From Prevotella sp. UBA746 (lineage in GTDB: Bacteria > Bacteroidota > Bacteroidia > Bacteroidales > Bacteroidaceae): DNA of 22,467 bases. Positions 15,699 to 22,467 of this stretch are shown piece after piece. Under the pieces are notes generated by a model. The model worked only from the letters and a program-made list of their open reading frames with translations. It ran no database searches and had not been told where the DNA came from. The stretch is from positions 14,946-37,412 of the forward strand of contig DBKQ01000098.1 in NCBI GenBank assembly GCA_002298545.1. Direction: 5' to 3'. Position numbers and translations under genes: made by a program. Each line of letters opens with the position of its first letter. The first letter of the stretch is position 1.

Positions 15699-16430
15699 TT
15701 ACTCCACCAATTTCCCCTCAGCCATCAGAGCATTCCACATCGAGAACCTTGCTTCGGGAGCCATCTTCTCTATTTCCTCAAACAAGTGGGCGACGCTGGA
15801 GCGATGGCTGTCCGTTTCATACGGACAGAGTTTCTTCTGCTTCTCATATCCCTGCAGTTCAGCATAGCGGCGAATGTCGGCCTCCTCCTCCATACATAGC
15901 GGACGGATTATCGTTATCGGCATCTTCCTCATCTTGAGCCTTGCCGGCATGGTAGAGAAATGCCCTTGGAAAATCTGGTTCATCAGTGACGTATGAATGA
16001 TGTCGTCCTGGTGGTGCCCCAGGGCAATCTTGTTGCAACCCAGCTCCTGAGCTTTCATGAAAATCTGTTTCCGGCGGTTCCATGAGCAAAGGAAACACGG
16101 CGACTTACGGCTGTCGGTAGACATGTCGAAGCCCGTGGTTACTATGTGCAGCTTTACGCCGTTTTGTTCGCAGAAATCCTCAAGATACTTCGTGTCGCTC
16201 TCGTATTTGATGTTCTCCATCCGAATGTGTATGGCATGGACGCTGATGGCAGGTTTGCTGATTCGTGCCTGTCTGCCGAGCATCTCAACGAGAAACAGCG
16301 AGTCCTTGCCGCCAGAGAGTCCTATCAGAATACTGTCGCCGTCTTCTATCAAACTAAACTCTCGTATTGCTTTCCGAAAACGTCTCTGCAGTCGCGCTGC
16401 AAGCTTTTGCTCTTCTGTGGGTTTAGGCAT
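15699..16430 (-). CDS. TtcA-like tRNA thiolation enzyme (PP-loop ATPase)
   Basis: This 243-residue PP-loop enzyme has the ATP-binding signature LSGGKDS (S39-S44), the Cys pair in PCFLCSW (C112, C115), GHHQDD (138-143), and a further conserved Cys in KKLCPYE. This arrangement is that of TtcA-type enzymes, which use ATP and an iron-sulfur cluster to make 2-thiocytidine at tRNA position 32. The protein is shorter than the roughly 310-residue E. coli TtcA, lacking mainly N- and C-terminal extensions, which is usual for the Bacteroidetes version. Its exact substrate is therefore inferred. It lies 49 bp after the DUF486 gene on the same strand and is probably co-transcribed with it. Confidence 0.85.
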   Translation of the reverse strand: MPKPTEEQKLAARLQRRFRKAIREFSLIEDGDSILIGLSGGKDSLFLVEMLGRQARISKPAISVHAIHIRMENIKYESDTKYLEDFCEQNGVKLHIVTTGFDMSTDSRKSPCFLCSWNRRKQIFMKAQELGCNKIALGHHQDDIIHTSLMNQIFQGHFSTMPARLKMRKMPITIIRPLCMEEEADIRRYAELQGYEKQKKLCPYETDSHRSSVAHLFEEIEKMAPEARFSMWNALMAEGKLVE

Positions 16431-16479
16431 ATTTTTTAGATGAATATATTATTTATAATGTGTAGCCTTTATTGTCTTT

Positions 16480-16848
16480 TTATTTAAGAAAGACGAGGTA
16501 TACAGCTCCGATGAGCATGAGGAATGCGAGATAATGGTTCCAGTGCAGTCCCTGACCGGTGAACATCATGTTTATTATGACGGTAAACACCACCAGACTC
16601 ACACATTCCTGTATAACCTTCAGCTGCACGAGAGTAAACGGACCGCCGTTGCCGTCGAATCCAATCCTGTTTGCCGGCACCTGACAGCAATATTCGAAGA
16701 ATGCAATTGCCCACGAAAAGGCGATGACGCCAATCAGAGGCCAGTTGCTGCTCGTTCCCGTCTGCTGCAGTTTCAGGTGTCCGTACCACGCCAGTGTCAT
16801 GAAGATATTGCTTGCCACGAGAAGCAATACAGTGTATAATCCGCTCAT
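16480..16848 (-). CDS. DUF486 (DMT-like) small membrane protein
   Basis: This 122-residue protein has four predicted membrane helices (residues about 3-22, 36-53, 80-97, 103-121). It begins MSGLYTVLLLVASNIFMTLA and has the family block SWAIAFFEYCCQVPANRIG followed by FTLVQLKVIQE. DUF486 proteins are annotated as members of the drug/metabolite transporter superfamily, but no substrate is established. It is first in a probable operon with the TtcA-like gene, behind a well-spaced promoter. Confidence 0.88.
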   Translation of the reverse strand: MSGLYTVLLLVASNIFMTLAWYGHLKLQQTGTSSNWPLIGVIAFSWAIAFFEYCCQVPANRIGFDGNGGPFTLVQLKVIQECVSLVVFTVIINMMFTGQGLHWNHYLAFLMLIGAVYLVFLK

Positions 16849-16887
16849 TTTTAATTCCTTGTTTTTGTAGTTCCCTGTAATAGGTTG

Positions 16888-16919
16888 CGAAATTACATAT
16901 AAAACTGCTCATGACCAAA
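16888..16919 (-). promoter_or_regulatory. Promoter of the DUF486 / TtcA-like unit
   Basis: On the minus strand, TTTG (16916-16919) and TAATTTCG (16888-16895; one change from TAnnTTTG) are 20 bp apart. The leader would be about 35 nt. Confidence 0.55.
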
Positions 16920-16988
16920 ATATTGCATGAATTTATATTAAATTCTGAATACTACTTCATACCGAAAGGAACAAACTGCAAGAAAGAT

Positions 16989-17050
16989 ATTTCTAAGTTT
17001 GAAATCATCATTTCTAAGTTTGAAATATATATTTCCATGTTTGAAATAAC
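16989..17050. repeat. 21-bp tandem repeats, each an ATTTC/GAAAT inverted repeat
   Basis: The units start at 16989, 17010 and 17031; the first two share ATTTCTAAGTTTGAAAT and the third has ATTTCCATGTTTGAAAT. Each has complementary ends. A further TGAAAT/ATTTCA pair (17042-17059) follows. In one frame they encode the heptad ISKFEI(I/Y/T). Confidence 0.8.
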
Positions 17051-17101
17051 ATTATTTCAATGTGGAGAGAAAAACTTTTCAACTGTACGTTTGGAAATTG
17101 T

Positions 17102-17130
17102 AGTAGGTGCGGTGTCTCACCGCACCTACT
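17102..17130. repeat. 13-bp GC-rich hairpin with 3-nt loop
   Basis: AGTAGGTGCGGTG (17102-17114) pairs perfectly with CACCGCACCTACT (17118-17130) around TCT. It has no U-run and is far from any gene end, so it looks like a dispersed extragenic palindrome, not a terminator. Confidence 0.75.
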
Positions 17131-17263
17131 AACTTGAACATCATTTCGTGATGGTCAGAATTCTCATTTACAGCCGTACGGTTTGAATTTAATGGTAAAA
17201 CTCTGATTTTAAATCTCGCGAGGAATAAGTTTTTAGCTGAATATGTCTTTTTCAACTGTACAA

Positions 17264-17296
17264 CTTGAATATTTTCTGATATTTTTATTACCTTTG
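17264..17296 (+). promoter_or_regulatory. Promoter of the three-gene secreted-protein operon
   Basis: CTTG (17264-17267) and TACCTTTG (17289-17296, exact -7 motif) are 21 bp apart. The predicted leader is about 60 nt. Confidence 0.65.
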
Positions 17297-17360
17297 AACC
17301 TGTTTTATAGACGTAACAACCAATTTGTATTAAATTAACAATATTACAACAGAAAAAAGC

Positions 17361-17837
17361 ATGATGAAAACAAAACTTTTAGCAGCCTTGTTCCTTTGTG
17401 GCGTTGCACTAAGTGCAGCAGCCGACGACGGCAAGGTTGACGTGCTCTACGTTGACGGTACGAGCCATGTTATTACGCTGTCGCAAGTGGCAAAGATGCA
17501 GGTGGCTGACGGCAATGCCGTTTTCTTTGGCAAAGACGGCAAGACCGCTGCAACTCACAAAATCAGCGACATCGAGAAAATTAACCTTACTGCCGCTACA
17601 ACTTCTATCTCGCAGACTAAGGGCACAAACGGCATTGTCGTTCGTGCCGACGGAAATACCGTGAGCGTTGAAGGTCTGGCAGACGGCAAATCGCTCGAAA
17701 TCTTCTCTGCAGGAGGAGAACTGCTGAAGAAAGCAGCTTCAGTGAATGGCAAGGCTGTGGTAGACGTGACGTCGCTTGCCAACGGAGTATATGTCGTAAA
17801 GGCCGACGGAAAGTCGCTGAAAATGGTTAAGCGATAG
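17361..17837 (+). CDS. Small secreted protein with C-terminal sorting-type tail
   Basis: This 158-residue protein has a signal peptide (residues 1-21, likely cut before DDGKV). Residues 24-77 carry two short beta motifs, VDGTSHVITLSQVAKMQV and HKISDIEKINL, a pattern found at the start of many Bacteroidales secreted proteins. Residues about 90-158 (VSVEGLADGKSLEIFSAGGELL...LANGVYVVKADGKSLKMVKR) match a type IX sorting tail almost alone, so the mature protein is little more than the motif plus the tail. It starts with two ATG codons. It is first in an operon with the next two genes (gap 59 bp). Function unknown. Confidence 0.8.
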   Translation: MMKTKLLAALFLCGVALSAAADDGKVDVLYVDGTSHVITLSQVAKMQVADGNAVFFGKDGKTAATHKISDIEKINLTAATTSISQTKGTNGIVVRADGNTVSVEGLADGKSLEIFSAGGELLKKAASVNGKAVVDVTSLANGVYVVKADGKSLKMVKR

Positions 17838-17896
17838 TGTCTCGGGGCGATAGCCCTATACCTATTATATAATATATATAAAGAAAGAACAAGAAT

Positions 17897-19375
17897 ATGA
17901 CAAAGAAGATATTGTTTCTGCTGAGCATGCTGCTGTGTGTCGTCACGGGAGTCATGGCGCAGAATTCCGACGACAACAAGGTTTTTGTGGTTAAGAACGG
18001 CCGCATCGTGTCGTCATACGAGATTGGAAAGGACATCGACAACATTACTTTCCAGAAGAGTATCGCCCTCGAAGGAAACGCCGTGCAGGTGGGCGACCAG
18101 AAGATAGAGATGAAGTCGGCAATTATAATGCAGCAGAACGGACTGATTTATGTGTTTCTCTCGCCACTCGAAGATGCCAAGACGACGGCAGACGTTGCCG
18201 GAGGCGACTACTACATGCAGATTGTAATGTCGCCAACACTGCTCGGAGAGAACATCACGCTGAGCAAGTTCTCAGAGGAGTTTGAAGAGGACGAGATGTT
18301 CCAGGTGTCTTTTATGGACAAGAAGAAGTATGACGAGGATGACAACTACGAGCCGCCGATGTTCTCGTCTGACGACTATAGCGACCTTTTCACCGACGGA
18401 ACGCTGTATCTAAACTATACCGACGATGAACTCGATTTCCATTTCAGTGGCGATGCGGCAGAGGGTGCAGAGACCTTCGCAGCGCAATACAAGGGTCCGT
18501 TTTCCGAGATAAAGCAGAACCCGTATTACTTCAGTGTAGACGGCGACCGCATGGATCTGCGTGCGGCATTTGCCGAGAAGGTGGCAGACGGAGTGGCTTT
18601 CTATCTTACTCCAGGAAATATCGACAAGGCAAACAGGCTCGACGACACTTATTACTATATCCGTCTCTTCGTGCCAAACTCAGAAATGGACGGTACGGAT
18701 ATCGACATCAAGGGTAACCGCGAATATGAACTTACATTCCATGATAACGTTACCGATCCGAACAATCCGAAACTCGTCAGCCTATACAACGGCTATACGG
18801 GCAAGGGCACAGGATATGTGAGCGTGAACGACCTCGGCGACGGACTCTATAGCATTATCGTCGACGTGGAGGGTATCGGCGACGACGACTACGATGTACA
18901 GGTTGTTTACCGCGGCACTCCGGCAGAATACGACCTCTCCGTGCCGAGCAACTATACCGTGGCAGACGGCGACCCGATAGATTTGAAGTCGTGTGTAGTA
19001 GAACTCGACAATAGCAATGAAGAAAGGTCTATGTATACTATCTATCTCTCGCAGAAGGAGGGCATTACTACCGTTGAGGGTATGGCAGATGCCGATATCG
19101 TGGTAACTTATCCAGACGATTTCATCAACGACGACCAGACACACGGATTCTCTGGCACCGACATTAACGCATTAATCTCGGTAAAATACAACGGCGAGAC
19201 ATACAGTCAGTTGAACACTGGCAACGCAACTGGTGCTATCGCACTTGGCGGCAATGCCCGCGCTACGGTGAATGCAAACAATGCCAACGTAGACTTCACC
19301 ATCTTCGGATCTACCAAGTTCGGCGGTAACCTGAAGGGACACTACGAGGGCAACGCAACAAGAGTAACAAAGTAA
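17897..19375 (+). CDS. Secreted protein of three tandem repeat domains, unknown function
   Basis: This 492-residue protein has a signal peptide (1-21, MAQ/NSDD). Residues 28-53 repeat the neighbour's motif (VFVVKNGRIVSSYEIGKDIDNITF). Three copies of a domain of about 135 residues follow (about 60-201, 208-343, 351-487). Each opens with a hydrophobic-DGD-hydrophobic-DLKS-like line (VQVGDQKIEMKSA; FSVDGDRMDLRAA; YTVADGDPIDLKSC), then a Y-x-F/I-Y-L-S/T strand, and closes with Y-K/R/E-G (YKG 198, YRG 338, YEG 483). Acidic residues are abundant, especially 125-160. The protein lacks a clear sorting tail and a lipobox. I do not recognise the domain. A surface or periplasmic binding role is possible. 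It is the second gene of the operon; the next gene starts 19 bp on. Confidence 0.85.
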   Translation: MTKKILFLLSMLLCVVTGVMAQNSDDNKVFVVKNGRIVSSYEIGKDIDNITFQKSIALEGNAVQVGDQKIEMKSAIIMQQNGLIYVFLSPLEDAKTTADVAGGDYYMQIVMSPTLLGENITLSKFSEEFEEDEMFQVSFMDKKKYDEDDNYEPPMFSSDDYSDLFTDGTLYLNYTDDELDFHFSGDAAEGAETFAAQYKGPFSEIKQNPYYFSVDGDRMDLRAAFAEKVADGVAFYLTPGNIDKANRLDDTYYYIRLFVPNSEMDGTDIDIKGNREYELTFHDNVTDPNNPKLVSLYNGYTGKGTGYVSVNDLGDGLYSIIVDVEGIGDDDYDVQVVYRGTPAEYDLSVPSNYTVADGDPIDLKSCVVELDNSNEERSMYTIYLSQKEGITTVEGMADADIVVTYPDDFINDDQTHGFSGTDINALISVKYNGETYSQLNTGNATGAIALGGNARATVNANNANVDFTIFGSTKFGGNLKGHYEGNATRVTK

Positions 19376-19378
19376 AGG

Positions 19379-19385
19379 AAGGAGG
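19379..19385 (+). promoter_or_regulatory. Strong Shine-Dalgarno of the third operon gene
   Basis: AAGGAGG stands 9 bp before ATG 19395. Most genes in this window have no such site, as usual in Bacteroidetes, so this one stands out and fixes the start. Confidence 0.7.
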
Positions 19386-19394
19386 AAACAGACA

Positions 19395-20813
19395 ATGAAG
19401 AAAACTATATTATCCGTATTGATAATGGCGGCATCATTCGGCTTGACCGCCAATGCGCAGCAGAAAGTTAATCTTAACCTTGGCGATCAGACCGTTGCCA
19501 CTGTGCAGCTCGGCGAGGGAGACTATATCGCCTTCGGCAGACCAGAGGGAGTGCCGGAGCAAAAAGACGTAGAGGTGGTGAAAACCGAAACGGGAAAAAA
19601 CTATGTTTCTTATAAGGTGGAGACGAAACAGGCTGACAAGATGTATCAGCATGTATTGCTCCTGAAATCATACGTAGAGCTGCTGTCAATAAAAATGGGC
19701 GGTACGTTTGACGAGAACGATGAGACTTCGTTAAAAAGCCTTTTCCAGACTCTTATACTTGCCGGATATGGAAGCACTGGCACGGGAACGCAGACTTATA
19801 CCTTCACCGATGGCGTGAAGGATGCTGCCGGACAGACTCAGTTTATTCCGGGCGGACAGGATTACTATATCGTAACATGTGGCGTTACCATGGGTGCCGA
19901 CAATACACCATCGCTCGACGACGACCTCTCGTACACCAAGGTGCGCACAGCCGACCATGGTGAGAGCAGCGAGACTCTCTCTGTTGAATATAAGGGAATC
20001 GACGACAACGGACAGGCTACCTTCGACGTGCAGCCGGGAAGCGGCATAAAGACCCTGTATATGGTGCTTGGCAAGGCGAAGTCTATCGACGAATTTATCA
20101 ACGTATACAGCTACGACTACTTGATGTTCACACAGAGCAGTCAGTTCACCCGCGACCAGTGGCTCGCTCTTGGCGAAGACAATGCCCAGAAGTGGAATAT
20201 CACGGAAGAGGGCGACTACTCGTTCTATGTTCTCGGTATCGACGAGAACGGCGACTGGGTGAAGGCGCAGATTCTGAACCAGCATATCAAACCTGCTGCC
20301 GACAACGACTGTCCGGAGGTTAACATCACCAATTACACGAGTGGCGATCCTGACGAAGACGGTGTAGGAAGCGTAGCCATTCAGTATGAGATAAAGACAA
20401 AGGCTGAGGGCATCAGCAAGGCTAAGATGCTCCTGATGAAGGAGAACGATTGGGACGATGCTCTCAACGTGTATATGAAGACTGGTAAATACGAAAAGCC
20501 TTCCGACGCTTGGGCTGTCTATATGGACGAATCTAAGGATGCCGTTGACGTTACAGATGCCGTGAAGGAGCTTGGCAACAAGCTCAACTATTCATGCGGG
20601 TTCTCAGAGAATGAGCGTGGCTGGTATGTGGCAGTTCTCGCCGTTACCGACAGCTACGGTACTACCGTAACACGTGCTGCGTTCCACTCTCACATGGATC
20701 CAACCAATGGCGAATGGAGCATCTTCTCACGTACCTTCCCGGTAAATGACACTCCGGCTTCGGCAAAGAAGAAGGCAATGCCGCTGATGAGTGGCACGGT
20801 AAAGATGAAATAA
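19395..20813 (+). CDS. Secreted acidic beta-sandwich protein, unknown function
   Basis: This 472-residue protein has a signal peptide (1-21, cut before QQKV). Residues 23-50 (VNLNLGDQTVATVQLGEGDYIAFGRP) are a third version of the motif shared across this operon. After it come what look like three fibronectin-III-like or Ig-like modules (about 57-195, 196-305, 306-445), judged from lines such as KNYVSYKVET, SETLSVEYKGID and VAIQYEIKTKAEG. The C-terminus (KKKAMPLMSGTVKMK) is basic and is not a typical sorting tail. The protein is rich in Asp, Glu and Gly, and no catalytic motif was seen. It ends the operon and is followed by a strong terminator. Function unknown; a surface or adhesive role is the simplest guess. 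Confidence 0.82.
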   Translation: MKKTILSVLIMAASFGLTANAQQKVNLNLGDQTVATVQLGEGDYIAFGRPEGVPEQKDVEVVKTETGKNYVSYKVETKQADKMYQHVLLLKSYVELLSIKMGGTFDENDETSLKSLFQTLILAGYGSTGTGTQTYTFTDGVKDAAGQTQFIPGGQDYYIVTCGVTMGADNTPSLDDDLSYTKVRTADHGESSETLSVEYKGIDDNGQATFDVQPGSGIKTLYMVLGKAKSIDEFINVYSYDYLMFTQSSQFTRDQWLALGEDNAQKWNITEEGDYSFYVLGIDENGDWVKAQILNQHIKPAADNDCPEVNITNYTSGDPDEDGVGSVAIQYEIKTKAEGISKAKMLLMKENDWDDALNVYMKTGKYEKPSDAWAVYMDESKDAVDVTDAVKELGNKLNYSCGFSENERGWYVAVLAVTDSYGTTVTRAAFHSHMDPTNGEWSIFSRTFPVNDTPASAKKKAMPLMSGTVKMK

Positions 20814-20848
20814 GCAAAAAAATATAGAGGATGTTTCTTCTATAAAAC

Positions 20849-20897
20849 AAGAGAGAGAGTATACTTTGCGGTATACTCTCTCTCTTTATAGTTTTTT
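20849..20897 (+). terminator. Terminator between the secreted operon and rnc
   Basis: A perfect 16-bp stem (20849-20864 with 20871-20886; AAGAGAGAGAGTATAC and its complement) with a 6-nt loop is followed by a run of six T at 20892-20897. The opposite strand ends in a shorter U-rich stretch, so it may also end the convergent rnc transcript. Confidence 0.85.
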
Positions 20898-20928
20898 ATT
20901 CAATCTCCAATTTTGTTGTTGAATTTCG

Positions 20929-21951
20929 TCATTCCTTATACGCCTCGGCCATAGATGCAGCAATGATATCTTCAGACGTTACCTCCTTCGGGTTAGACTT
21001 AATGTCGGAGAGGTCAAACTCGTCAATCTCGACTTCAGTCTTGCTCTTCGCCGTCTCAATCTTATTGTCGGCGACTTCACCATTTACTTCCTCGTCGTTC
21101 TTTTTTTGTGGAATAATGAAATCCTGTTTCACCTCCGTGTCGGGCACGGTGAGCACCGGTTCCTCCTCCATCTTCGTGCGGTCGCCCTTGGCTGCAAACA
21201 CGGCATCGATAAACTGCGGCTTGCGCTTCAGCATCTGTAGCGTCAGCTTGCTTGCCTGCTGCTGGCTCTCCTTCTTGGAATATCCCTCGCCAGTGCCGCC
21301 CTCAAGACCTTCCACAATAACCTGGTATTTGAAAACAGGACTGTTCTTGCCCTCTCTCGTCTGTTCCAGGAGTTTGAAGTCAAGTTTCACCTTGTTCTTC
21401 TGACACCACTCAATAAGTTTGCTCTTGAAGTTGATCTCCTTGTATGCCACCTTGTCGATGTTGATAAGCTGGGCAAGGATGCGCTTCTCCATGAAACGCA
21501 TGCAAGCCTCGTAGCCGCGGTCGAGATACATAGCCCCGACCAGTGCCTCAAACGCATTCCCACCCATGTAGCTGTTATGGGAGGGAGTATGTTTGCCTGA
21601 TTTAATCAACTGTGTTATTCCCATTTCGTTGGCAAGGCGGTTCAGCGTGTCGCGCTGTACAATCTTGCTTCGTGTGCTTGTGAGGAAACCCTCACGCTTG
21701 CCCTCGAAATGGCGATAAACGATGTCGCCCACGATGGCATCGAGAATGGCATCACCGAGAAACTCCAGACGCTCGTTGTTGAGCGGACGGCCCTTCTCAT
21801 TGCGGCGGGTCACGCTCTTGTGCATCAGAGCGAGCTTGTAGTAGTGGATGCGGTGGGGATAGAATCCGAAGATGTTGTATAAAGCCGAATAAAGCTCCTT
21901 TTCCTTGCGGAAGGGGAGCCTCATTCGGTCTATGAAGTTATTAATCATCAT
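20929..21951 (-). CDS. rnc: Ribonuclease III
   Basis: This 340-residue double-strand-specific endoribonuclease acts in rRNA and mRNA processing. The signature NERLEFLGDAILD (59-71) contains E60, E63 and D67; E87 lies in EGFLTSTRSKIV. In the last catalytic block, GNAFEALVGAMYLD, E135 is kept, while the residue matching E. coli D114 is N132, a change I recall as usual in Bacteroidetes. Residues about 174-245 are the double-stranded RNA-binding domain (YSKKESQQQASK). About 95 extra residues, acidic and low in complexity, follow, so the protein is far longer than the usual 226-250. The start ATG overlaps the fabF stop by 11 bp; a second ATG follows directly. Translational coupling with fabF is likely. 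Confidence 0.95.
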   Translation of the reverse strand: MMINNFIDRMRLPFRKEKELYSALYNIFGFYPHRIHYYKLALMHKSVTRRNEKGRPLNNERLEFLGDAILDAIVGDIVYRHFEGKREGFLTSTRSKIVQRDTLNRLANEMGITQLIKSGKHTPSHNSYMGGNAFEALVGAMYLDRGYEACMRFMEKRILAQLINIDKVAYKEINFKSKLIEWCQKNKVKLDFKLLEQTREGKNSPVFKYQVIVEGLEGGTGEGYSKKESQQQASKLTLQMLKRKPQFIDAVFAAKGDRTKMEEEPVLTVPDTEVKQDFIIPQKKNDEEVNGEVADNKIETAKSKTEVEIDEFDLSDIKSNPKEVTSEDIIAASMAEAYKE

Positions 21952-22467
21952 ACTTCTTGAAGATTACACAAGCGTTGTGGCCTCCGAAACCGAAGGTGTT
22001 GCTCAAGGCTGCGCGTACGGTACGCTTCTCTGCCTTGTTGAATGTGAAGTTCAAGTTGTAGTCGATATTCTCGTCCTTGTCGTCTTCCTGGTGGTTGATT
22101 GTAGGCGGAACGATATCGTTCTTTACAGACAATACCGAAACCATTGCCTCTACTGCGCCGGCAGCACCGAGCAGGTGACCGGTCATAGACTTCGTTGAGC
22201 TGATGTTCAGCTTGTATGCGTGCTCACCGAAGAGCTGCTGGATAGCCTTAACCTCAGAGATATCGCCAACAGGGGTAGAAGTACCGTGTACGTTGATGTA
22301 GTCGATGTCCTCTGGTTTCATTCCGGCATCCTCAAGAGCATTCTTCATTACGAGAGTTGCTCCGAGTCCCTCTGGGTGAGAGGCTGTGATGTGGTAAGCG
22401 TCGGCGCTCATGCCCTCGCCAACCATCTCGGCGTAGATCTGTGCACCGCGAGCCTTGGCGTGCTCCA
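21941..22467 (-). CDS. fabF: 3-oxoacyl-[ACP] synthase II, C-terminal part (cut by window edge)
   Basis: The last 174 residues are present; the gene continues beyond position 22467. The frame is open to the edge and reads EHAKARGAQIYAE before the in-frame Met at 22424-22426, so that Met is internal. Catalytic blocks are VHGTSTPVGD (first active-site His), STKSMTGHLLGAAG (Lys and second His) and NTFGFGGHN. The nucleophilic Cys lies outside the window. FabF elongates acyl-ACP by two carbons in type II fatty acid synthesis. It overlaps rnc by 11 bp, the usual fabF-rnc order of Bacteroidetes. Confidence 0.95.
   Translation of the reverse strand, partial: EHAKARGAQIYAEMVGEGMSADAYHITASHPEGLGATLVMKNALEDAGMKPEDIDYINVHGTSTPVGDISEVKAIQQLFGEHAYKLNISSTKSMTGHLLGAAGAVEAMVSVLSVKNDIVPPTINHQEDDKDENIDYNLNFTFNKAEKRTVRAALSNTFGFGGHNACVIFKKYDD

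Larger units (their letters stand above)
16849..17360. other. 512-bp repeat-rich intergenic region
   Basis: The region separates divergent transcription units. From left to right it holds the DUF486 promoter, three ATTTC...GAAAT repeats (16989-17050), a 13-bp GC-rich hairpin (17102-17130), two copies of TTTTCAACTGTAC (17076-17088, 17249-17261) and the promoter of the secreted operon. A 73-codon open frame at 16911-17132 runs through the repeats and the hairpin and is probably not a gene. Confidence 0.6.

Noticed and set aside
17102..17130. Terminator for an upstream plus-strand gene
   Set aside because: No gene on this strand ends nearby and no U-run follows the stem.
16911..17132. A 73-codon open frame with an ISKFEI heptad repeat
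   Set aside because: The heptads come from palindromic 21-bp DNA repeats, and the 3' end runs into a 13-bp hairpin. No start signal is present. It could still be a peptide gene, but I would not annotate it.

Overview
The window reads as chromosomal DNA of a Bacteroidales bacterium, most likely Prevotella or a close relative. Four things point there: promoters of the Bacteroidetes type (-33 TTTG-like, -7 TAnnTTTG) lie upstream of most transcription units; few genes have a Shine-Dalgarno; two to three secreted proteins end in the short 'Y-N-x-x-G-x...LPxGIYIVNGKK' tail typical of type IX-secreted Prevotella proteins; and the families (DUF4294, DUF486, short TtcA-like PP-loop enzyme, fabF-rnc pair) are standard for this order. 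This placement is an inference from sequence character, not from a database match. No rRNA, tRNA, CRISPR array or intact insertion sequence was seen.

Layout. Positions 1-2712 (minus): a large secreted multidomain protein and a tiny 68-residue protein 7 bp behind it, closed by a strong terminator hairpin. Positions 2713-3215: a non-coding gap with nested inverted repeats. Positions 3216-5396 (plus): a secreted subtilisin-family protease with its terminator. Positions 5497-6030: a non-coding, multiply palindromic element that fills the gap between convergent genes. Positions 6052-9372 (minus): a membrane LTA-synthase/sulfatase-fold enzyme, and a DUF4143 AAA+ ATPase whose promoter carries three 32-bp repeats. 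Positions 9750-13518: an envelope (probably LPS core/lipid A) group made of a WaaP/Kdo-kinase-like protein (plus), and an operon of a phosphoethanolamine-transferase-like enzyme followed by a GT4 glycosyltransferase (minus). Positions 13773-14426 (plus): a DUF4294 protein whose promoter touches its start codon. Positions 14472-16848 (minus): a C1-type cysteine protease lipoprotein, a TtcA-like tRNA thiolation enzyme and a DUF486 membrane protein. Positions 16849-17360: a repeat-rich gap. Positions 17361-20813 (plus): an operon of three secreted proteins of unknown function. Positions 20929-22467 (minus): RNase III and the C-terminal part of FabF, cut by the window edge.

How the genes relate. 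The WaaP-like kinase, the GT4 enzyme and the phosphoethanolamine-transferase-like enzyme make chemical sense together as LPS core/lipid A decoration. The sulfatase-fold enzyme at 6052 may modify another envelope glycan or lipid. The secreted operon at 17361-20813 is held together by a shared N-terminal motif, and its middle protein is built from three copies of a domain I do not recognise. fabF-rnc is a conserved housekeeping pair with overlapping genes.

The two items I would look at first are the branched palindromic element at 5497-6030, and the 32-bp iterons at 9431-9515, whose repeat unit supplies the -33 box of the AAA+ ATPase promoter.
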